A stretch of 64,000 nt of DNA, taken from assembly GCA_040882285.1 (NCBI GenBank), contig JBBEBQ010000007.1, positions 1 to 64,000 on the forward strand, given 5' to 3'. Below the pieces are notes generated by a model. It had not been told where the DNA came from. It did no database searches and saw only the letters and a program-made list of their open reading frames with translations. The translations under genes were made by a program, and so were the position numbers. Source of the stretch: Gemmatimonadaceae bacterium (lineage in GTDB: Bacteria; Gemmatimonadota; Gemmatimonadetes; Gemmatimonadales; Gemmatimonadaceae). Shown piece by piece: positions 1 through 10,406 of this stretch. Position 1 is the first letter of the stretch, and each line of letters opens with the position of its first letter.

Positions 1-88
1 GCATCGTCGCCCAGATCGCGACTCCAAAGACGAGCAGGAAGTACAGCGCGATGATCACCCAGTCCCACGTCGCAAGCAAGCCCGTCAC
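1..88 (-). CDS. Sodium:solute symporter family protein, N-terminal fragment
   Basis: Only the first 29 codons lie inside the window; the rest runs off the left edge. A GTG start at 88 is preceded by an AGAGAGG ribosome site five bases upstream. The fragment opens with a short polar stretch and then a hydrophobic helix (WVIIALYFLLVFGVAIWAT), the usual first membrane helix of SSS-family transporters. It starts 16 bp after the stop of the beta-propeller lipoprotein gene, so it is probably cotranscribed and could be the inner-membrane transporter of the same locus. Family assignment rests on the first helix only and is tentative. Confidence 0.55.
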   Translation of the reverse strand, partial: MTGLLATWDWVIIALYFLLVFGVAIWATM

Positions 89-104
89 GTGCGCCTCTCT
101 TTGC

Positions 105-3100
105 TCAGGGTTGTTGCTGCATTACTGGTCTCGCCGGGGCGAGTGGTCGAAGAATCTGGAGCTTGGCACCATTTCGTGCCACCACGACCAGCCGTTCGCC
201 GCCCGCGCGCTTAAGCAGCTTCATCTCCCGCACCTCACCTTCGATCACGAGCTTGCTGGCCTCGAGATCGGCCGCGGCAAATCGACCGCTGCCGTCGCCG
301 CTCAGCATGAGTCCATAGCTCGCGTCGTACCGCCCGCGCGCCGGGGTCACGCCGCTGAAGTTTCCGGCGACGATCAGATCGATATGCCCATCGGCGTTGA
401 AGTCGTCCGGCACGACGGCGTAGATCGGAGCGAACTGGGCTTCGATCGGGAGCGGCGCAAGGGTGAACGCTCCCTTGCCTGTATTCAGGGCGACGGAGCT
501 CGCAAAGAGCTGCGCTTCCCGCACCTCCGCCTGGGCCAGCTCTGATCCAGGAAAAATGTCCTCGATCCGGCTGGCGCCAAAGCTGGAGTAGGACGGGTAC
601 TTGCCGCGGAGCTGCGGCATCAGGCGCACCATGTCATCGCGTCCTGCGAGCGGATAGCTCACTCCGTTCTTGTAAAAGGTGAGGATCTGCTCCACCGCAC
701 CGTTGCCGAAGAAATCGTGGACGTACATCCGCGCGGGCTCCCCGGGTGACGCCCGGATATACGAGTTGAGGCCGAGATTGCCCAGCACGAGATCCTTCCT
801 TCGATCTCCGTTCAGGTCGACGGCCTTCACTGTGTTCCACCACCCGCTCGTTGCCGACATGCCGGCCTCGGCAGTCCGGTCCACAAAGCGCCCGTTCTCC
901 TGCCGAAAGACGCGTACCGGCATCCACTCTCCGACTACCACCAGGTCGAGCTCGCCGTCGCCGTCGTAATCCAGCCACGCGGCCGAGGAGACCATTCCCG
1001 CCTCACCGAGTGCGCCGCCCGCACTGGCGGTGACATCCACGAAACGGCCTGTCCCGTCGTTCCGCAGCAAATGGCTGCGAGGAGTCAGGCCGTATTGTCT
1101 CGAGACGACACGGCTCCCAACGAAGAGATCAGTCCAGCCGTCGCCGTCAAAGTCCGCGGAAACTACACACGATCCGTTCTCGAAAAAATCAGGAAGGGCC
1201 TCCCTCGCCCGATGGAAATTTCCACGCCCGTCGTTGACATAGAGGCGGTCACGAAGCGCCTCGGCGGTGCCCCAGAACTCGTTCCCGCCGCTCACCACGT
1301 ACAGATCCAGCTTGCCGTCGCCGTTGGCATCGAAGAACTCCGCGTCGACGTCCTCGTGCAGGCTGTCGGTACGAAACGCCGTTTGCGCGCTGGCCTCGAA
1401 GCGCCCGTCCCGACGCTGGATGAAGAGGCGTCCAGCCTGCCACTTCGCGCCGCCCACGTACACATCATCCAAGCCGTCCCCGTTCACGTCGCCTGTCGCG
1501 AGAGCCGGTCCCTCGGCCGAAAGCAGGTGCGGCATGAACGGCTCGCGATTGTAATCGAAAAACGCGTTCTCCTCGTGCTCGAAGTCGAGGCCCGCGGAAG
1601 CCGTCACGTCCTCGAAAAGCGGCGGCGTCGCGGGCCGCGCGCCGTAGTCGTACTCCCCGCCGGCGTCGTCCTGCGAAAGCGTAACGAACTGATCGGCGGC
1701 TACGCCTGTGATCACTTGATAGCGGCCGTCCGGCCAGATGACCGTGAGCGAGTCTACGCGTTCCGTTAGCCCCAGCCCGAAATGCAGCCGCGGATCGACT
1801 GACGACTGGAACCCCCGTGTCGGCATCTGCTCGAGCATCTGCGTCGCGCCGGCATGCTTGAGCAGCACCTTGGCCCCGATGCCCGCGGTGTTGGCGCCGG
1901 CGCCGCGCAAGGCGACCGTGAGATGGTGATTCCCGTTCCTCTCACGCGCGCGGTTCCGATAGATCGCGGCAGGCGCGTTCACGTTGTTGACGACGAGATC
2001 GAGAGCGCCGGTGTTATTGAGATCCACGTAGACGGCGCCGTTGGAAAAACCGGGCTGCGCCAACCCCCATCGTTCAGCCATGTTCGTGAAGGTCAGATCG
2101 CCATTGTTGCGGTAGGCGAAATTGGCCAGCGGGACCCGGGGCATTTTCTCCAGCAACGCCAGGTTTTCACGGGTGATGCCCTGCGAGAGCGAAGCCTGGA
2201 CCGCCTCGTTTCCCACATAATTGATGTAGTCCAGGTCGTTGGGCCGGCGATAGACCCCGTTCGTGATGAAGAGATCCTTGCGGCCGTCGTTGTCGAGATC
2301 CGCGAACAACGCGGCCCAGCTCCAATCGGTGGCGAAGACACCGGCCAGATATCCGATCTCACTGAATCGGCCGCCGCCGCGATTGACCTGCAGCGTGTTT
2401 CGCGCGTACTGAGGGTGATAGCCCGCCTTCACCTTCAGGTTGAAAACGTTGAAGCTTTCCGCGTTCGCTGAAGTCTTGAGTATGTCCTCCCGTTCGGGAA
2501 GCATGTCGAGGACGACCAGATCCGGTCGTCCATCGTCGTTGAAGTCCGCCGCGTCCACTCCCATCGAAGAACGGCTGGTGTGGCCCATGGCGTCGGCTAT
2601 GGATTCGGTGAACGTGCCGTCGCAGTTGTTGCGGTAAAGAAAATCGTTCTCCTGGAAATCGTTCGCGACGAAAAGGTCGGGGCAGCCGTCCAGGTTGAAG
2701 TCGCTCGCGACAACGCCGAGTCCGTAACCCTCGACCCCGCCGAAAATCCCGGCCTGAGCGCTCACGTCGGAAAACCGGTTGCTGTCGTTCCTGAAAAGCC
2801 GGTCGCCTGCTGCCGGGTGGCGCACGGCGCGTTGCGGCTTCGCGCTCACGCCGCGCTCGGTGTGAGTGGAGTAATTCAGCAGGTACATGTCGAGGTCCCC
2901 GTCTCCGTCGTAATCGAAGAAGAGAGCCTGGGTTGAATATCCGGCGTGCTCGAGCCCGTACTCCGTGGTCCTGTCACTGAAGGTCAGGTCGCCGTTGTTG
3001 ATGTAGAGGACGTTCCGCCCGCGCATCGTGAGATAGCTGACCGCGGAAACATAGATATCCAGACGACCGTCCCCGTTGACGTCGGCCATCGTCACGCCGG

Positions 3101-3452
3101 TCGTCCAGCCGCCCGGAGACCCCGCCACGCCCGCACGCTCGGTAATGTCTTCGAACCTGTAATCGCCCTTGTTGAGGTAGAGCCGATCCGGTCCGAGATT
3201 CGAGGTGAAAAAGAGGTCCGGGAGTCCGTCGCCATCTATGTCGCCAGCGGCGACCCCTCCGCCGTTGTAATAGGCGAGAAAGTTGAGAATGTTGAGCTCC
3301 GGCTTCTCCGGTAGCTCGTTAGCGAACGTGATTCCCGTGGCCGCGGGAGTGAGGAGGTCGAACAGGGGGTCCGCGGGCGTCGCGCGCTCGCAGCCCGCCA
3401 GTGCCACCGCCAGCACGCCCGCGGCGATGCGCATCGCGGGCGCGCGTGACAT
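105..3452 (-). CDS. FG-GAP/VCBS repeat lipoprotein with ASPIC/UnbV domain (CRTAC1-like), first copy
   Basis: A surface or periplasmic beta-propeller protein of about 1,115 residues. The chosen ATG at 3452 gives a short signal peptide ending in a lipobox (VALAGC), so it is probably a lipoprotein; an in-frame extension to 3638 would lack a signal at its N-terminus. Many FG-GAP-type repeats carry calcium-loop motifs such as [12 protein letters not shown] and [13 protein letters not shown]. In the middle an ASPIC/UnbV-type domain holds [25 protein letters not shown] and VIWPDG, and more FG-GAP repeats follow. It is a paralogue of the gene at 5358-8735. The molecular role of this family is not known; a location beside SusCD suggests substrate binding at the cell surface. 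The haloperoxidase-like gene is separated from it by the divergent plug gene. Confidence 0.88.
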   Translation of the reverse strand: MSRAPAMRIAAGVLAVALAGCERATPADPLFDLLTPAATGITFANELPEKPELNILNFLAYYNGGGVAAGDIDGDGLPDLFFTSNLGPDRLYLNKGDYRFEDITERAGVAGSPGGWTTGVTMADVNGDGRLDIYVSAVSYLTMRGRNVLYINNGDLTFSDRTTEYGLEHAGYSTQALFFDYDGDGDLDMYLLNYSTHTERGVSAKPQRAVRHPAAGDRLFRNDSNRFSDVSAQAGIFGGVEGYGLGVVASDFNLDGCPDLFVANDFQENDFLYRNNCDGTFTESIADAMGHTSRSSMGVDAADFNDDGRPDLVVLDMLPEREDILKTSANAESFNVFNLKVKAGYHPQYARNTLQVNRGGGRFSEIGYLAGVFATDWSWAALFADLDNDGRKDLFITNGVYRRPNDLDYINYVGNEAVQASLSQGITRENLALLEKMPRVPLANFAYRNNGDLTFTNMAERWGLAQPGFSNGAVYVDLNNTGALDLVVNNVNAPAAIYRNRARERNGNHHLTVALRGAGANTAGIGAKVLLKHAGATQMLEQMPTRGFQSSVDPRLHFGLGLTERVDSLTVIWPDGRYQVITGVAADQFVTLSQDDAGGEYDYGARPATPPLFEDVTASAGLDFEHEENAFFDYNREPFMPHLLSAEGPALATGDVNGDGLDDVYVGGAKWQAGRLFIQRRDGRFEASAQTAFRTDSLHEDVDAEFFDANGDGKLDLYVVSGGNEFWGTAEALRDRLYVNDGRGNFHRAREALPDFFENGSCVVSADFDGDGWTDLFVGSRVVSRQYGLTPRSHLLRNDGTGRFVDVTASAGGALGEAGMVSSAAWLDYDGDGELDLVVVGEWMPVRVFRQENGRFVDRTAEAGMSATSGWWNTVKAVDLNGDRRKDLVLGNLGLNSYIRASPGEPARMYVHDFFGNGAVEQILTFYKNGVSYPLAGRDDMVRLMPQLRGKYPSYSSFGASRIEDIFPGSELAQAEVREAQLFASSVALNTGKGAFTLAPLPIEAQFAPIYAVVPDDFNADGHIDLIVAGNFSGVTPARGRYDASYGLMLSGDGSGRFAAADLEASKLVIEGEVREMKLLKRAGGERLVVVARNGAKLQILRPLAPARPVMQQQP

Positions 3453-3517
3453 GTTTATGCCGCGAGGGAGCGATTTATGCAGCACATCCATGCAGCCATG
3501 CGATGCGATCTCCGCTG
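3453..3517. promoter_or_regulatory. Divergent intergenic region between propeller lipoprotein and TonB-plug lipoprotein
   Basis: Only 65 bp separate the two divergent start codons chosen here, so both promoters must lie in this gap or inside the opposite gene's leader. No clear -35/-10 pair or palindrome was recognised. Confidence 0.3.
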
Positions 3518-3982
3518 ATGAAATCGAAAGTCCACGGCTTGCTCCCCCTTGGTCTGCTGGTCGGACTACTCTGCGCGTGCGCCCATCCGGGCGGAACGGG
3601 CCCGGATGAAACAACAAGCGCCTTGTCCGGGGATCCACCCGGTGGAAGCGCCGTGACCGCGGAAGACATTCAACGCACCCCCAGCGTCCCGTTGGAAGAG
3701 CAGCTGAGGTCCGAATTCCCGGGGGTCTGGCTGACGCGCACCCCTGATGGTCGTATCGCCGTCCGCATCCGCGGCGCTACCTCCATGGTCGGGAGTAATG
3801 AGCCGTTGTTCGTGATCGACGGCATCCCGATCGAGCCGGGGCCGAATGGGGCCCTGACCGGAATCGTACCCAACGACATCAAGTCGATCGAGGTACTCAA
3901 GGATGCAGCCAGTACCGCGTTCTATGGATTGCGTGGCGCTAACGGCGTAGTCGTCATCAAGACCAAGCGACCGGGTCAGTAG
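3518..3982 (+). CDS. Stand-alone TonB-dependent receptor plug domain lipoprotein
   Basis: A 154-residue protein with a lipobox signal peptide (LLCAC) followed by a single TonB-receptor plug domain and no beta-barrel. The plug hallmarks are plain: [46 protein letters not shown]. They match the plug of the SusC protein at 10407-13514 motif for motif. Start at ATG 3518 (MKSKVHG); an ATG at 3503 is also possible. It is the only plus-strand gene within the locus and ends 7 bp inside the 3' end of the convergent haloperoxidase-like gene. What a barrel-less, membrane-anchored plug does is unknown; it could compete for TonB or gate a partner barrel. Confidence 0.85.
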   Translation: MKSKVHGLLPLGLLVGLLCACAHPGGTGPDETTSALSGDPPGGSAVTAEDIQRTPSVPLEEQLRSEFPGVWLTRTPDGRIAVRIRGATSMVGSNEPLFVIDGIPIEPGPNGALTGIVPNDIKSIEVLKDAASTAFYGLRGANGVVVIKTKRPGQ

Positions 3983-5361
3983 GGGGAAAGACCGGCTGAC
4001 ACCCGCCTAGCGGCGCTGGAGGCGGTCGGTTTAGCCTTGGCAACCTCCTGGCGAGTGCTCACCCGCCGGACGACGAGCTCACCCACCTTGCGTCCCTGAG
4101 TTATCCCTTCCTCGATCGCCATCCTGTAATGGATGCCGCCGTAGAGCCGGCTGATGGCAGCTTCGGCGGCTGCCTGATCGAATGATGAGAATGACCGCGC
4201 GGGCAGCCCATACTCGACTTCAGTGCTGTCGCTGAATGCAAACTTGTCGCCGAAAATGTCCGTCAGTACCGTGGCGGCAGCGGTCGAGATGACGCTGTGG
4301 CCGCTCGTGTATTCCGGGAACGGCGGTGTCTGGAGAAGCGGCTGCCACGCCTCGTCCAGGTGGGCGTTGATCACCGTCTCCGGTCGCACCAGGTTGCTCC
4401 TGTATTTCTCATCCCAGCTGCTGATGAAAGCATCGGCCAGGGCAATGGCGGTGAGCGCATAGGCTTCAGCCGACCGCACGAGATCGGAACCCGACTCCCG
4501 GGAAGCGATTGCCACGATGCCCATCCAATGGCCACCGGGCGTGATCTTCTTCATCGCGTACATCGCATGCCCGCGTATGTGCATGACGTATGGGTTGCAG
4601 TCCCAGAAGCCCGCGATCTCCCGCTGTTCGTCGCTTAGCTGGTTCCCTATATCGAAGACTTCTTTCACCTGCAGGAAAAAAGGACTTGCCTGCGCGGTAT
4701 CGAATGCGTGTGGCGGCTTCGGGCGGAACTGGCTGGACGAGTCCATCAGGAACGGACGCAGCGTGGCCCAACTGGGTTCGATCGCGTCCATGTAGCCGGG
4801 CGGGGTTGGGATCCACCGGCCCGGCTCGGAACCAACGGTGAATTTCGGATAGCCGCGGGTCTGAGGGAAATGATCCTTCGCTGCCCAGGCGAGTATGTGC
4901 TCGGCGACCTTTCCCCCGTACGCTATTGAGCGGTCGAATACGGGAGCGCCAATTCCCTGACGCCGGAAGCTCGTGTGCATGGCGGACCGCAGCGAATCCA
5001 TTCGCGCCCGCGAGAAAGTGAGCGCCTTGCCCACCGTCATGAACGCGTGCACGCCGGCGAGCGACAAGTCGTACTGGGAGTCTGGCTCCGGAGCAGCCAC
5101 GGGTTCCAGTCCGTTGAGCTGACCCGCCAGCGTCCGATACTCGGGACGTCCGTGGCGAAGGGCTTCGTAGGCGGCGACGCTCGCATAGGCATACACGCGA
5201 CTCGACTGGGGCGGACTGAAGATGTCATAGACGATGACGCGGGTGAGCTGGCCCATGGCGGTATGAAGCAGCTCGGCATCCTGCTCGGTTCGATTACTGT
5301 CGCGCCCGCAACCCTGGAGCAGGCACGCCGCAAGCATCGCCAGTGCGATCCGCCCTGTCAT
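3976..5361 (-). CDS. Vanadium-dependent haloperoxidase-like PAP2-superfamily lipoprotein
   Basis: A 461-residue helical protein of the vanadium haloperoxidase/acid phosphatase superfamily. The N-terminus is a signal peptide with lipobox LLQGC. All expected oxyanion ligands are visible with the family spacing: Lys319 and Arg326 in KYRSNLVR, Ser353-Gly354-His355 in TSGHS, and Arg405 and His411 in RLYGGIH. The active site is therefore intact, but whether it oxidises halides or hydrolyses phosphate cannot be told from sequence. The start codon overlaps the stop of the upstream propeller gene by 4 bp (ATGA), which indicates translational coupling with it. Confidence 0.9.
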   Translation of the reverse strand: MTGRIALAMLAACLLQGCGRDSNRTEQDAELLHTAMGQLTRVIVYDIFSPPQSSRVYAYASVAAYEALRHGRPEYRTLAGQLNGLEPVAAPEPDSQYDLSLAGVHAFMTVGKALTFSRARMDSLRSAMHTSFRRQGIGAPVFDRSIAYGGKVAEHILAWAAKDHFPQTRGYPKFTVGSEPGRWIPTPPGYMDAIEPSWATLRPFLMDSSSQFRPKPPHAFDTAQASPFFLQVKEVFDIGNQLSDEQREIAGFWDCNPYVMHIRGHAMYAMKKITPGGHWMGIVAIASRESGSDLVRSAEAYALTAIALADAFISSWDEKYRSNLVRPETVINAHLDEAWQPLLQTPPFPEYTSGHSVISTAAATVLTDIFGDKFAFSDSTEVEYGLPARSFSSFDQAAAEAAISRLYGGIHYRMAIEEGITQGRKVGELVVRRVSTRQEVAKAKPTASSAARRVSAGLSPY

Positions 5362-8300
5362 CGCGCGGGGGTCCGAGTGGACCGGAAGACGAGCGGGCGA
5401 TCGTTGTTGCGCGTAACGACGTACACCTCTCCCTCACTCGTCCGAAGCCGCTGGATATCGCGCGCCTGCCCGGGCACGAAGAAGCCGCTCTCGGCTGCCC
5501 GCATCGGCGCGAACCTCCCGTTTCCGGTCCCGCGCAGAAACAGGCCATACCCCGCGGTCATCCGGCCGATCTCCGGCTTGACCCCGTCGAAATTTCCGGC
5601 CAGCAGCAAGTCTGTTTTCCCGTCGGCATCGAAATCGGACGCCAGGATTCCGTAGATCGGTGAAAGCTGCGCTTCGAGCGGCAGCGGGATGAGTGTGAAG
5701 GAACCGTCACCATTATTCCTGACGAGGGTCGTTGCAAAGGTGTGTGATTTCCTGAGAATCGCATCACCGAGCTCACCAGCCGGGAAAATATCCGTCACGG
5801 TCTGGCCCGCGTAGTCCTTGTAATTGAGGTAACGCGCCTTGAGAAAGGGGAGCGCCTTGATCAGGTCGTCACGCAGCGCGAGTGGATAACTGACGCCTCC
5901 GGTGTAATACGATACGATTTGCTCGACGAATCCGTTCCCGTCAAAATCCTTTACATGCATGGTCGCCGGTTCACTGTCGGTGGCACGAAGGCGCGTGTCG
6001 AGGCCCAGATTACCGATGACGAAGTCGGTAAGACCGTCGCCGGTAAAGTCGCCGGCAACGATCCGGTTCCACCAGCCGTGGCTCTTCTCGAGACCGCGCG
6101 CATGCATCCGCACGAGCTTTCCGTTACCGGCGTTTCGAAAAATGGTGATAGGCATCCACTCGCCCACCACGACGAGATCGAGCCGGCCGTCCTTGTCTAC
6201 ATCCTGCCAGACGGCGTCGGTGACCATGCCGGCCTGCGCCAGACCGGGCGCGGCTTGGCTGATGACATCGGTGAAACGGCCGCCCCCGTCGTTCCTGAGG
6301 AGCGCGCTCGTGGGATCTATCCCGTACCGGCCTGGAAGCACCCGTCCGCCGACGAAAAGATCCATGTCGCCGTCCCCATCGTAGTCGGCGGCCGTCACAC
6401 GCGATCCGCTGGTGAGCGCTGGCGGTATGCTACCCACTGCTTTTCTGAAATTACCCCGACCGTCGTTCAGGTACAGCCGGTCCGCGAGTGCCGGCGCCAT
6501 GTCGGAAAACTCATTGCCGCCGCTGACGACGTAGAGATCGGGGAATCCGTCCCCGTTGGCGTCGAAGAATACGGCGCCGAGGTCTTCCGAAATCCTGTCC
6601 TGCTCGAAGAGCCTATCGTTGGTTCCGACGAATCTGCCGCCACGCCGCTGGATCAGGAGCTTGCCCGGCTGATCCTTCGCACCCCCGATGAACGCGTCTT
6701 CCAGCCCGTCGCCATTCACGTCGGCTACGGCCATGTATGGCCCTTCCGTCGAAAGCATCTTGGGAATCAGACGCTCGCGATCGAAATCCACGAACGCGTT
6801 CTCCCGGTGCACGAAACCGAGATCGATACGGTCCGTCACATCCACGAAGACCGGCGTGGAGCGTTTGGGCTCCACGTCCACCGGCGAAACCGAGCCCGAC
6901 TGCCGGACCACCAAACGCTGGTTGGCCGCGACGTCGTTGAGGGTGCTCACCCGGCCGTCGGACCACTCGACCCTCACTGTGTCCACCTTGTCGAGCGTAC
7001 CGAGCCCGAACGTAAGCACATAGTCAACGCTCGACTGGAATCCGCGGGAGGGCATCATTTCCTGAAAGAATACGGATCCTCCGCCCGTCACTGTGACCTT
7101 GGCGCCAATGGCGAACCGATTGAGTTTTTCTCCTTCGAGCCTGACTTGGAGATACCGGTTATTCAGCAGTGACCGCGCGTTGTTTCGATAGACGAAAGCT
7201 TCCTGATTCACGTTGTTCACTACGAGGTCGAGCGCGCCGTCGCCGTTCAGATCACCGTATGCCGCTCCATTGGAGAACCCGCGCGTATCCAGTCCCCAAG
7301 TTGGACCCTCACTCGTGAAGGTGAGGTCACCGTTGTTTCGGAACGCATAGTTCGGAAGCTCCGTCGAGCTCATCGCGTTGACGAGGCCGAGGAAGTCAAC
7401 CCGCTTACCGCCCTTGGTCGCGGACGCCATCGTCTCATTGTTCGCCAGGAACGAGATGTAATCTTGTGACGTAACGTCGCGGGCCATGCCGTTCGTCACA
7501 TGGATGTCCTTATGACCATCCAGATCGAAATCGGCGATAAGCGCGCTCCAGCTCCAGTCCGTCCGGGCTACGCCCGAAAGCTGTCCGATTTCGCTGAACG
7601 TTCCGTTCGCGTTATTGAGCTGAAGCGTGTTCCTGGTGAACTGGTGGTGGTAGTCGTTTCTGACCTTGGTCTGGTACACGTCCCAGCCCTCGAACGAGCC
7701 CGTTGTCTTGAGCCTGTAATCATCCTCGGGCAGCATGTCGGTGACGTAGATGTCGAGCCAGCCGTCGTTGTTGATATCGGCCATGTCGAGACCCATCGAC
7801 GAATAGCTGATGGAGGGCATCTGCCGCTCGAGGTCCTCAACGAAAGTCCCATCGCGGTTATTGATGTAGAGATAGTCGCGCTCGAAGAAATCGTTCGAAA
7901 CGTAGATGTCCGGCCAGCCGTCGCGGTTCACGTCGCCCACCGCGACACCGAGACCGAACGCGATCTCGCTCCCGTAGATCCCGGCTGTCTCGCTCACATC
8001 GGTGAATCGCGCGCCGTCGTTGCGAAAGAGCTTGTGCCCGCCGAACTCGCTGCGCACATGCCGGATATTGCGCAACCCGAAGCTGCTGACGGGCCGAAAC
8101 GAATTGTTGACCACGTACAGGTCCAAGTCTCCGTCGCGGTCGTAGTCGAAGAAGGCAGCGTGCGTCGAGTAGCCTTCGTCCGCGATGCCGTAGGCGGTCG
8201 CCCTCTCGATGAAGGTCGGCACTCCCTCGGCGTTCAGTCCCCTGTTGATGTAAAGCTCGTTGGCCCTCCGCTCCCCTTCGACGTTTCCGGCATAGCAGAT

Positions 8301-8735
8301 GTAGATATCCAGCAGACCGTCGCCATTGACGTCGGCGATCGTGACTCCCGTCGCCCAGAAACCTTTTCCTTCGACCCCGGCTTCCCTGGTCACGTCGCGG
8401 AAGCGAAAGTCGCCCAGGTTCAGGTACAACCGGTTGCCGCCCAGGTTCGACGTCAGCAGAATTTCCGGCAGCCCGTCTCCGGTGAGGTCGCCCAGCGCCA
8501 CACCACCGCCGTTGTAGTAGTTGCGATACGTGAAGACGTTGAGCTCGCGCGTGTCGGTGAGGCGATTCTCGAAGCGAACGCCCGTATAATCCGACGGCAG
8601 GCTGGTGAAGAGATGGTTACCTACCGCAGGCGCCTCAACAGCCTGGTTCGCGGAGCCATCGGCAAGTGAGCAAGCCGCAACGAAATACAATCCCGAGAGC
8701 CTGAACAAGACGTTCAGGCCGAATGCCTTCTGCAT
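5358..8735 (-). CDS. FG-GAP/VCBS repeat lipoprotein with ASPIC/UnbV domain (CRTAC1-like), second copy
   Basis: About 1,125 residues, paralogous over its whole length to the gene at 105-3452. Start placed at ATG 8735, which gives a signal peptide with lipobox FVAAC; the ATG at 8756 lies inside a hairpin and is less likely. Repeats such as DVNGDGLLDIYI and DFDGNGFVEQI supply calcium-loop motifs; the ASPIC/UnbV-type domain has [32 protein letters not shown] and VEWSDGR. It follows susD after a strong stem-loop and overlaps the haloperoxidase-like gene by 4 bp. Probably an exposed binding partner in the SusCD locus; the ligand is unknown. Confidence 0.88.
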   Translation of the reverse strand: MQKAFGLNVLFRLSGLYFVAACSLADGSANQAVEAPAVGNHLFTSLPSDYTGVRFENRLTDTRELNVFTYRNYYNGGGVALGDLTGDGLPEILLTSNLGGNRLYLNLGDFRFRDVTREAGVEGKGFWATGVTIADVNGDGLLDIYICYAGNVEGERRANELYINRGLNAEGVPTFIERATAYGIADEGYSTHAAFFDYDRDGDLDLYVVNNSFRPVSSFGLRNIRHVRSEFGGHKLFRNDGARFTDVSETAGIYGSEIAFGLGVAVGDVNRDGWPDIYVSNDFFERDYLYINNRDGTFVEDLERQMPSISYSSMGLDMADINNDGWLDIYVTDMLPEDDYRLKTTGSFEGWDVYQTKVRNDYHHQFTRNTLQLNNANGTFSEIGQLSGVARTDWSWSALIADFDLDGHKDIHVTNGMARDVTSQDYISFLANNETMASATKGGKRVDFLGLVNAMSSTELPNYAFRNNGDLTFTSEGPTWGLDTRGFSNGAAYGDLNGDGALDLVVNNVNQEAFVYRNNARSLLNNRYLQVRLEGEKLNRFAIGAKVTVTGGGSVFFQEMMPSRGFQSSVDYVLTFGLGTLDKVDTVRVEWSDGRVSTLNDVAANQRLVVRQSGSVSPVDVEPKRSTPVFVDVTDRIDLGFVHRENAFVDFDRERLIPKMLSTEGPYMAVADVNGDGLEDAFIGGAKDQPGKLLIQRRGGRFVGTNDRLFEQDRISEDLGAVFFDANGDGFPDLYVVSGGNEFSDMAPALADRLYLNDGRGNFRKAVGSIPPALTSGSRVTAADYDGDGDMDLFVGGRVLPGRYGIDPTSALLRNDGGGRFTDVISQAAPGLAQAGMVTDAVWQDVDKDGRLDLVVVGEWMPITIFRNAGNGKLVRMHARGLEKSHGWWNRIVAGDFTGDGLTDFVIGNLGLDTRLRATDSEPATMHVKDFDGNGFVEQIVSYYTGGVSYPLALRDDLIKALPFLKARYLNYKDYAGQTVTDIFPAGELGDAILRKSHTFATTLVRNNGDGSFTLIPLPLEAQLSPIYGILASDFDADGKTDLLLAGNFDGVKPEIGRMTAGYGLFLRGTGNGRFAPMRAAESGFFVPGQARDIQRLRTSEGEVYVVTRNNDRPLVFRSTRTPAR

Positions 8736-8752
8736 GAAATAACCTGTTAAAT

Positions 8753-8793
8753 GCATCGTAGCCTGCTCTCACCCTGAGAGCAGGCTACGATGC
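8753..8793 (-). other. Perfect 18-bp stem-loop between susD and the propeller gene
   Basis: GCATCGTAGCCTGCTCTC is followed by a 5-base loop and its exact reverse complement. In the direction of transcription the structure lies just after the susD stop and ends 17 bp before the propeller start codon. There is no run of T after it, so it is not a textbook terminator. It could be an attenuator, a processing site, or a 3'-end stabiliser that keeps susCD mRNA more abundant than the downstream part. Confidence 0.7.
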
Positions 8794-8815
8794 CGAGTCG
8801 ATAACTACCCGGAAT

Positions 8816-10348
8816 TCAGTATCCGACGTTCTGCACGAGCAGCGGGTTGGTCTCGATCTGAGTCTGAGGAATCGGCATCAGGATGCGATACGGATCGGTT
8901 ACACCCTTGTTGAACCAGGCTCGCTGCGTGAACTGCCCGTGGCGTATAAGATCCTGCCTCCGCTTGCCCTCGGCGGTGAGCTCGAACAGACGCTCCTTCA
9001 GGATCACATTCCGAAACTCAGCCTGTGAGGTCGTCGCAGGAATCGGCTCGGGAGTAGCGAATACTCGCGCGCGCACGGTATTCACGAGCGCGATAGCCTC
9101 CGCGGTACGCCCAAGCTCGTTGAGCGCTTCGGCCTTGATGAGGTAGATCTCGCCGAGGCGAAAATGCGCGAAATCGTTGCCGTTGTCCTGGTTGACGTGA
9201 TTCGGATCGACCGTCCACTTAGCGATTCGCACACCGGCGCCTTCGCTGGCATTCGTCGGATCACCGATGTTCGGATCAAAAACGAGCGGCTCTCCCGTCC
9301 GGTCGTTGACCGGCTCTCCCGTCTCCAGATTGAACTGCCTGCCTTCGAGGAATATCTCCCGGCGCCGATCATCCGCGTCGAAAGCAAAATAGGTCTCGGC
9401 GATCGTAGCAAAGCCGTTCCAGGGGCTGGGCGTGAACTGGGTGTAATGCAGCGCCCGCAGGAGGAAGTTTAGCCCCAGCCCACTTTCGTTTAGGAACTTC
9501 ACCGCCAGGATGATTTCCGGCGACAGATAGTTGTCGTGGGTGAAGTTCGAGCGCCAGTTACCCGCGAGACTGTAGACGCCGGAATTAATGATTCTGTCCG
9601 CGACGGTGACGGCATCCTGCCACCGGGCCGCGCCTTTCTGCAGGCCCGCCGCGGTAACAGACCCGGAGAATACTTCGGCGTTCAAATACAGGCTCGCCAG
9701 AATAGCGTCGGCCGCGCCGCTAGTCATGCGCCCTTGCATCTCGGATGGCCAGGTAGCAGGCAGCACGGCCCGCGCCGCGTTCAGCTCGTCCTCGATGAAC
9801 TTGAATACTTCCGCACGGGTGTTCTGCTTTCGAGGCATGATCTCCGTGGTGGTCACGATCGGCACGCCACCGAACATGTCCTGGAGCAGGAAGTAATAGA
9901 ACGCACGTAATACCTTCAGCTCGGCCTCAACGACCGATTTGCTCGGGAAGCTCACCTTCTCCACGCCGGCCAGCACCGCGTTGGCCCGGGCCACGCCGAT
10001 AAAGAGAGCGTTCCACGCGCCATTGATGTCGTCCAGGCCCGAGGGACTGTTCGCACCCCAAAGCTGCCGGTCGATCTCCAGCCACCGGCCGTTGTCGTAC
10101 CAGTCGGTGCCGCGCGTCGGCACGATGTACTCGTCCGAGCTGATCTCGGTCAGATTGTAGTAGGCCTCCGTCGTCTGCCGCAGCTGCGCATAGACTGACG
10201 CCAGCGCTCCGATCACTTCTTCTTCGTTGTTGAAGAAATTCTCCGGAGCGATCGCGCTGGTCGGCTCCTCCGTCAGGTCGGTGCATCCCTGTAGGACCCC
10301 GACGGCCGGAAAAAGGACCAGCAGCGCGCGCAGTGCGGCCGTTCTCAT
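8816..10348 (-). CDS. SusD/RagB family nutrient-binding outer-membrane lipoprotein
   Basis: SusD-type lid protein that sits on the SusC barrel and captures ligand. Start placed at ATG 10348 because a GTGAGGGA ribosome site lies just upstream and the product then begins with a signal peptide and lipobox (VGVLQGC); an in-frame ATG at 10372 is the alternative. About 510 residues, normal for the family. Typical SusD features are ISSDEYI near the N-terminus, helical repeats and the C-terminal stretch DFAHFRLGEIYLIKAEALN followed by KERLFELTAEGKRRQDLIR. Cotranscribed with the SusC gene, which ends 58 bp upstream. Confidence 0.93.
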   Translation of the reverse strand: MRTAALRALLVLFPAVGVLQGCTDLTEEPTSAIAPENFFNNEEEVIGALASVYAQLRQTTEAYYNLTEISSDEYIVPTRGTDWYDNGRWLEIDRQLWGANSPSGLDDINGAWNALFIGVARANAVLAGVEKVSFPSKSVVEAELKVLRAFYYFLLQDMFGGVPIVTTTEIMPRKQNTRAEVFKFIEDELNAARAVLPATWPSEMQGRMTSGAADAILASLYLNAEVFSGSVTAAGLQKGAARWQDAVTVADRIINSGVYSLAGNWRSNFTHDNYLSPEIILAVKFLNESGLGLNFLLRALHYTQFTPSPWNGFATIAETYFAFDADDRRREIFLEGRQFNLETGEPVNDRTGEPLVFDPNIGDPTNASEGAGVRIAKWTVDPNHVNQDNGNDFAHFRLGEIYLIKAEALNELGRTAEAIALVNTVRARVFATPEPIPATTSQAEFRNVILKERLFELTAEGKRRQDLIRHGQFTQRAWFNKGVTDPYRILMPIPQTQIETNPLLVQNVGY

Positions 10349-10406
10349 TATTTCCCTCACAGCATCGGTCATACAGGTCGGATCCTGACGGAGGTTGGCG
10401 AGAAGG

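Noticed and set aside
1-8756. Long plus-strand frames opposite the propeller genes
   Set aside because: They mirror the periodic codon use of the FG-GAP repeats on the minus strand and show no independent domains.
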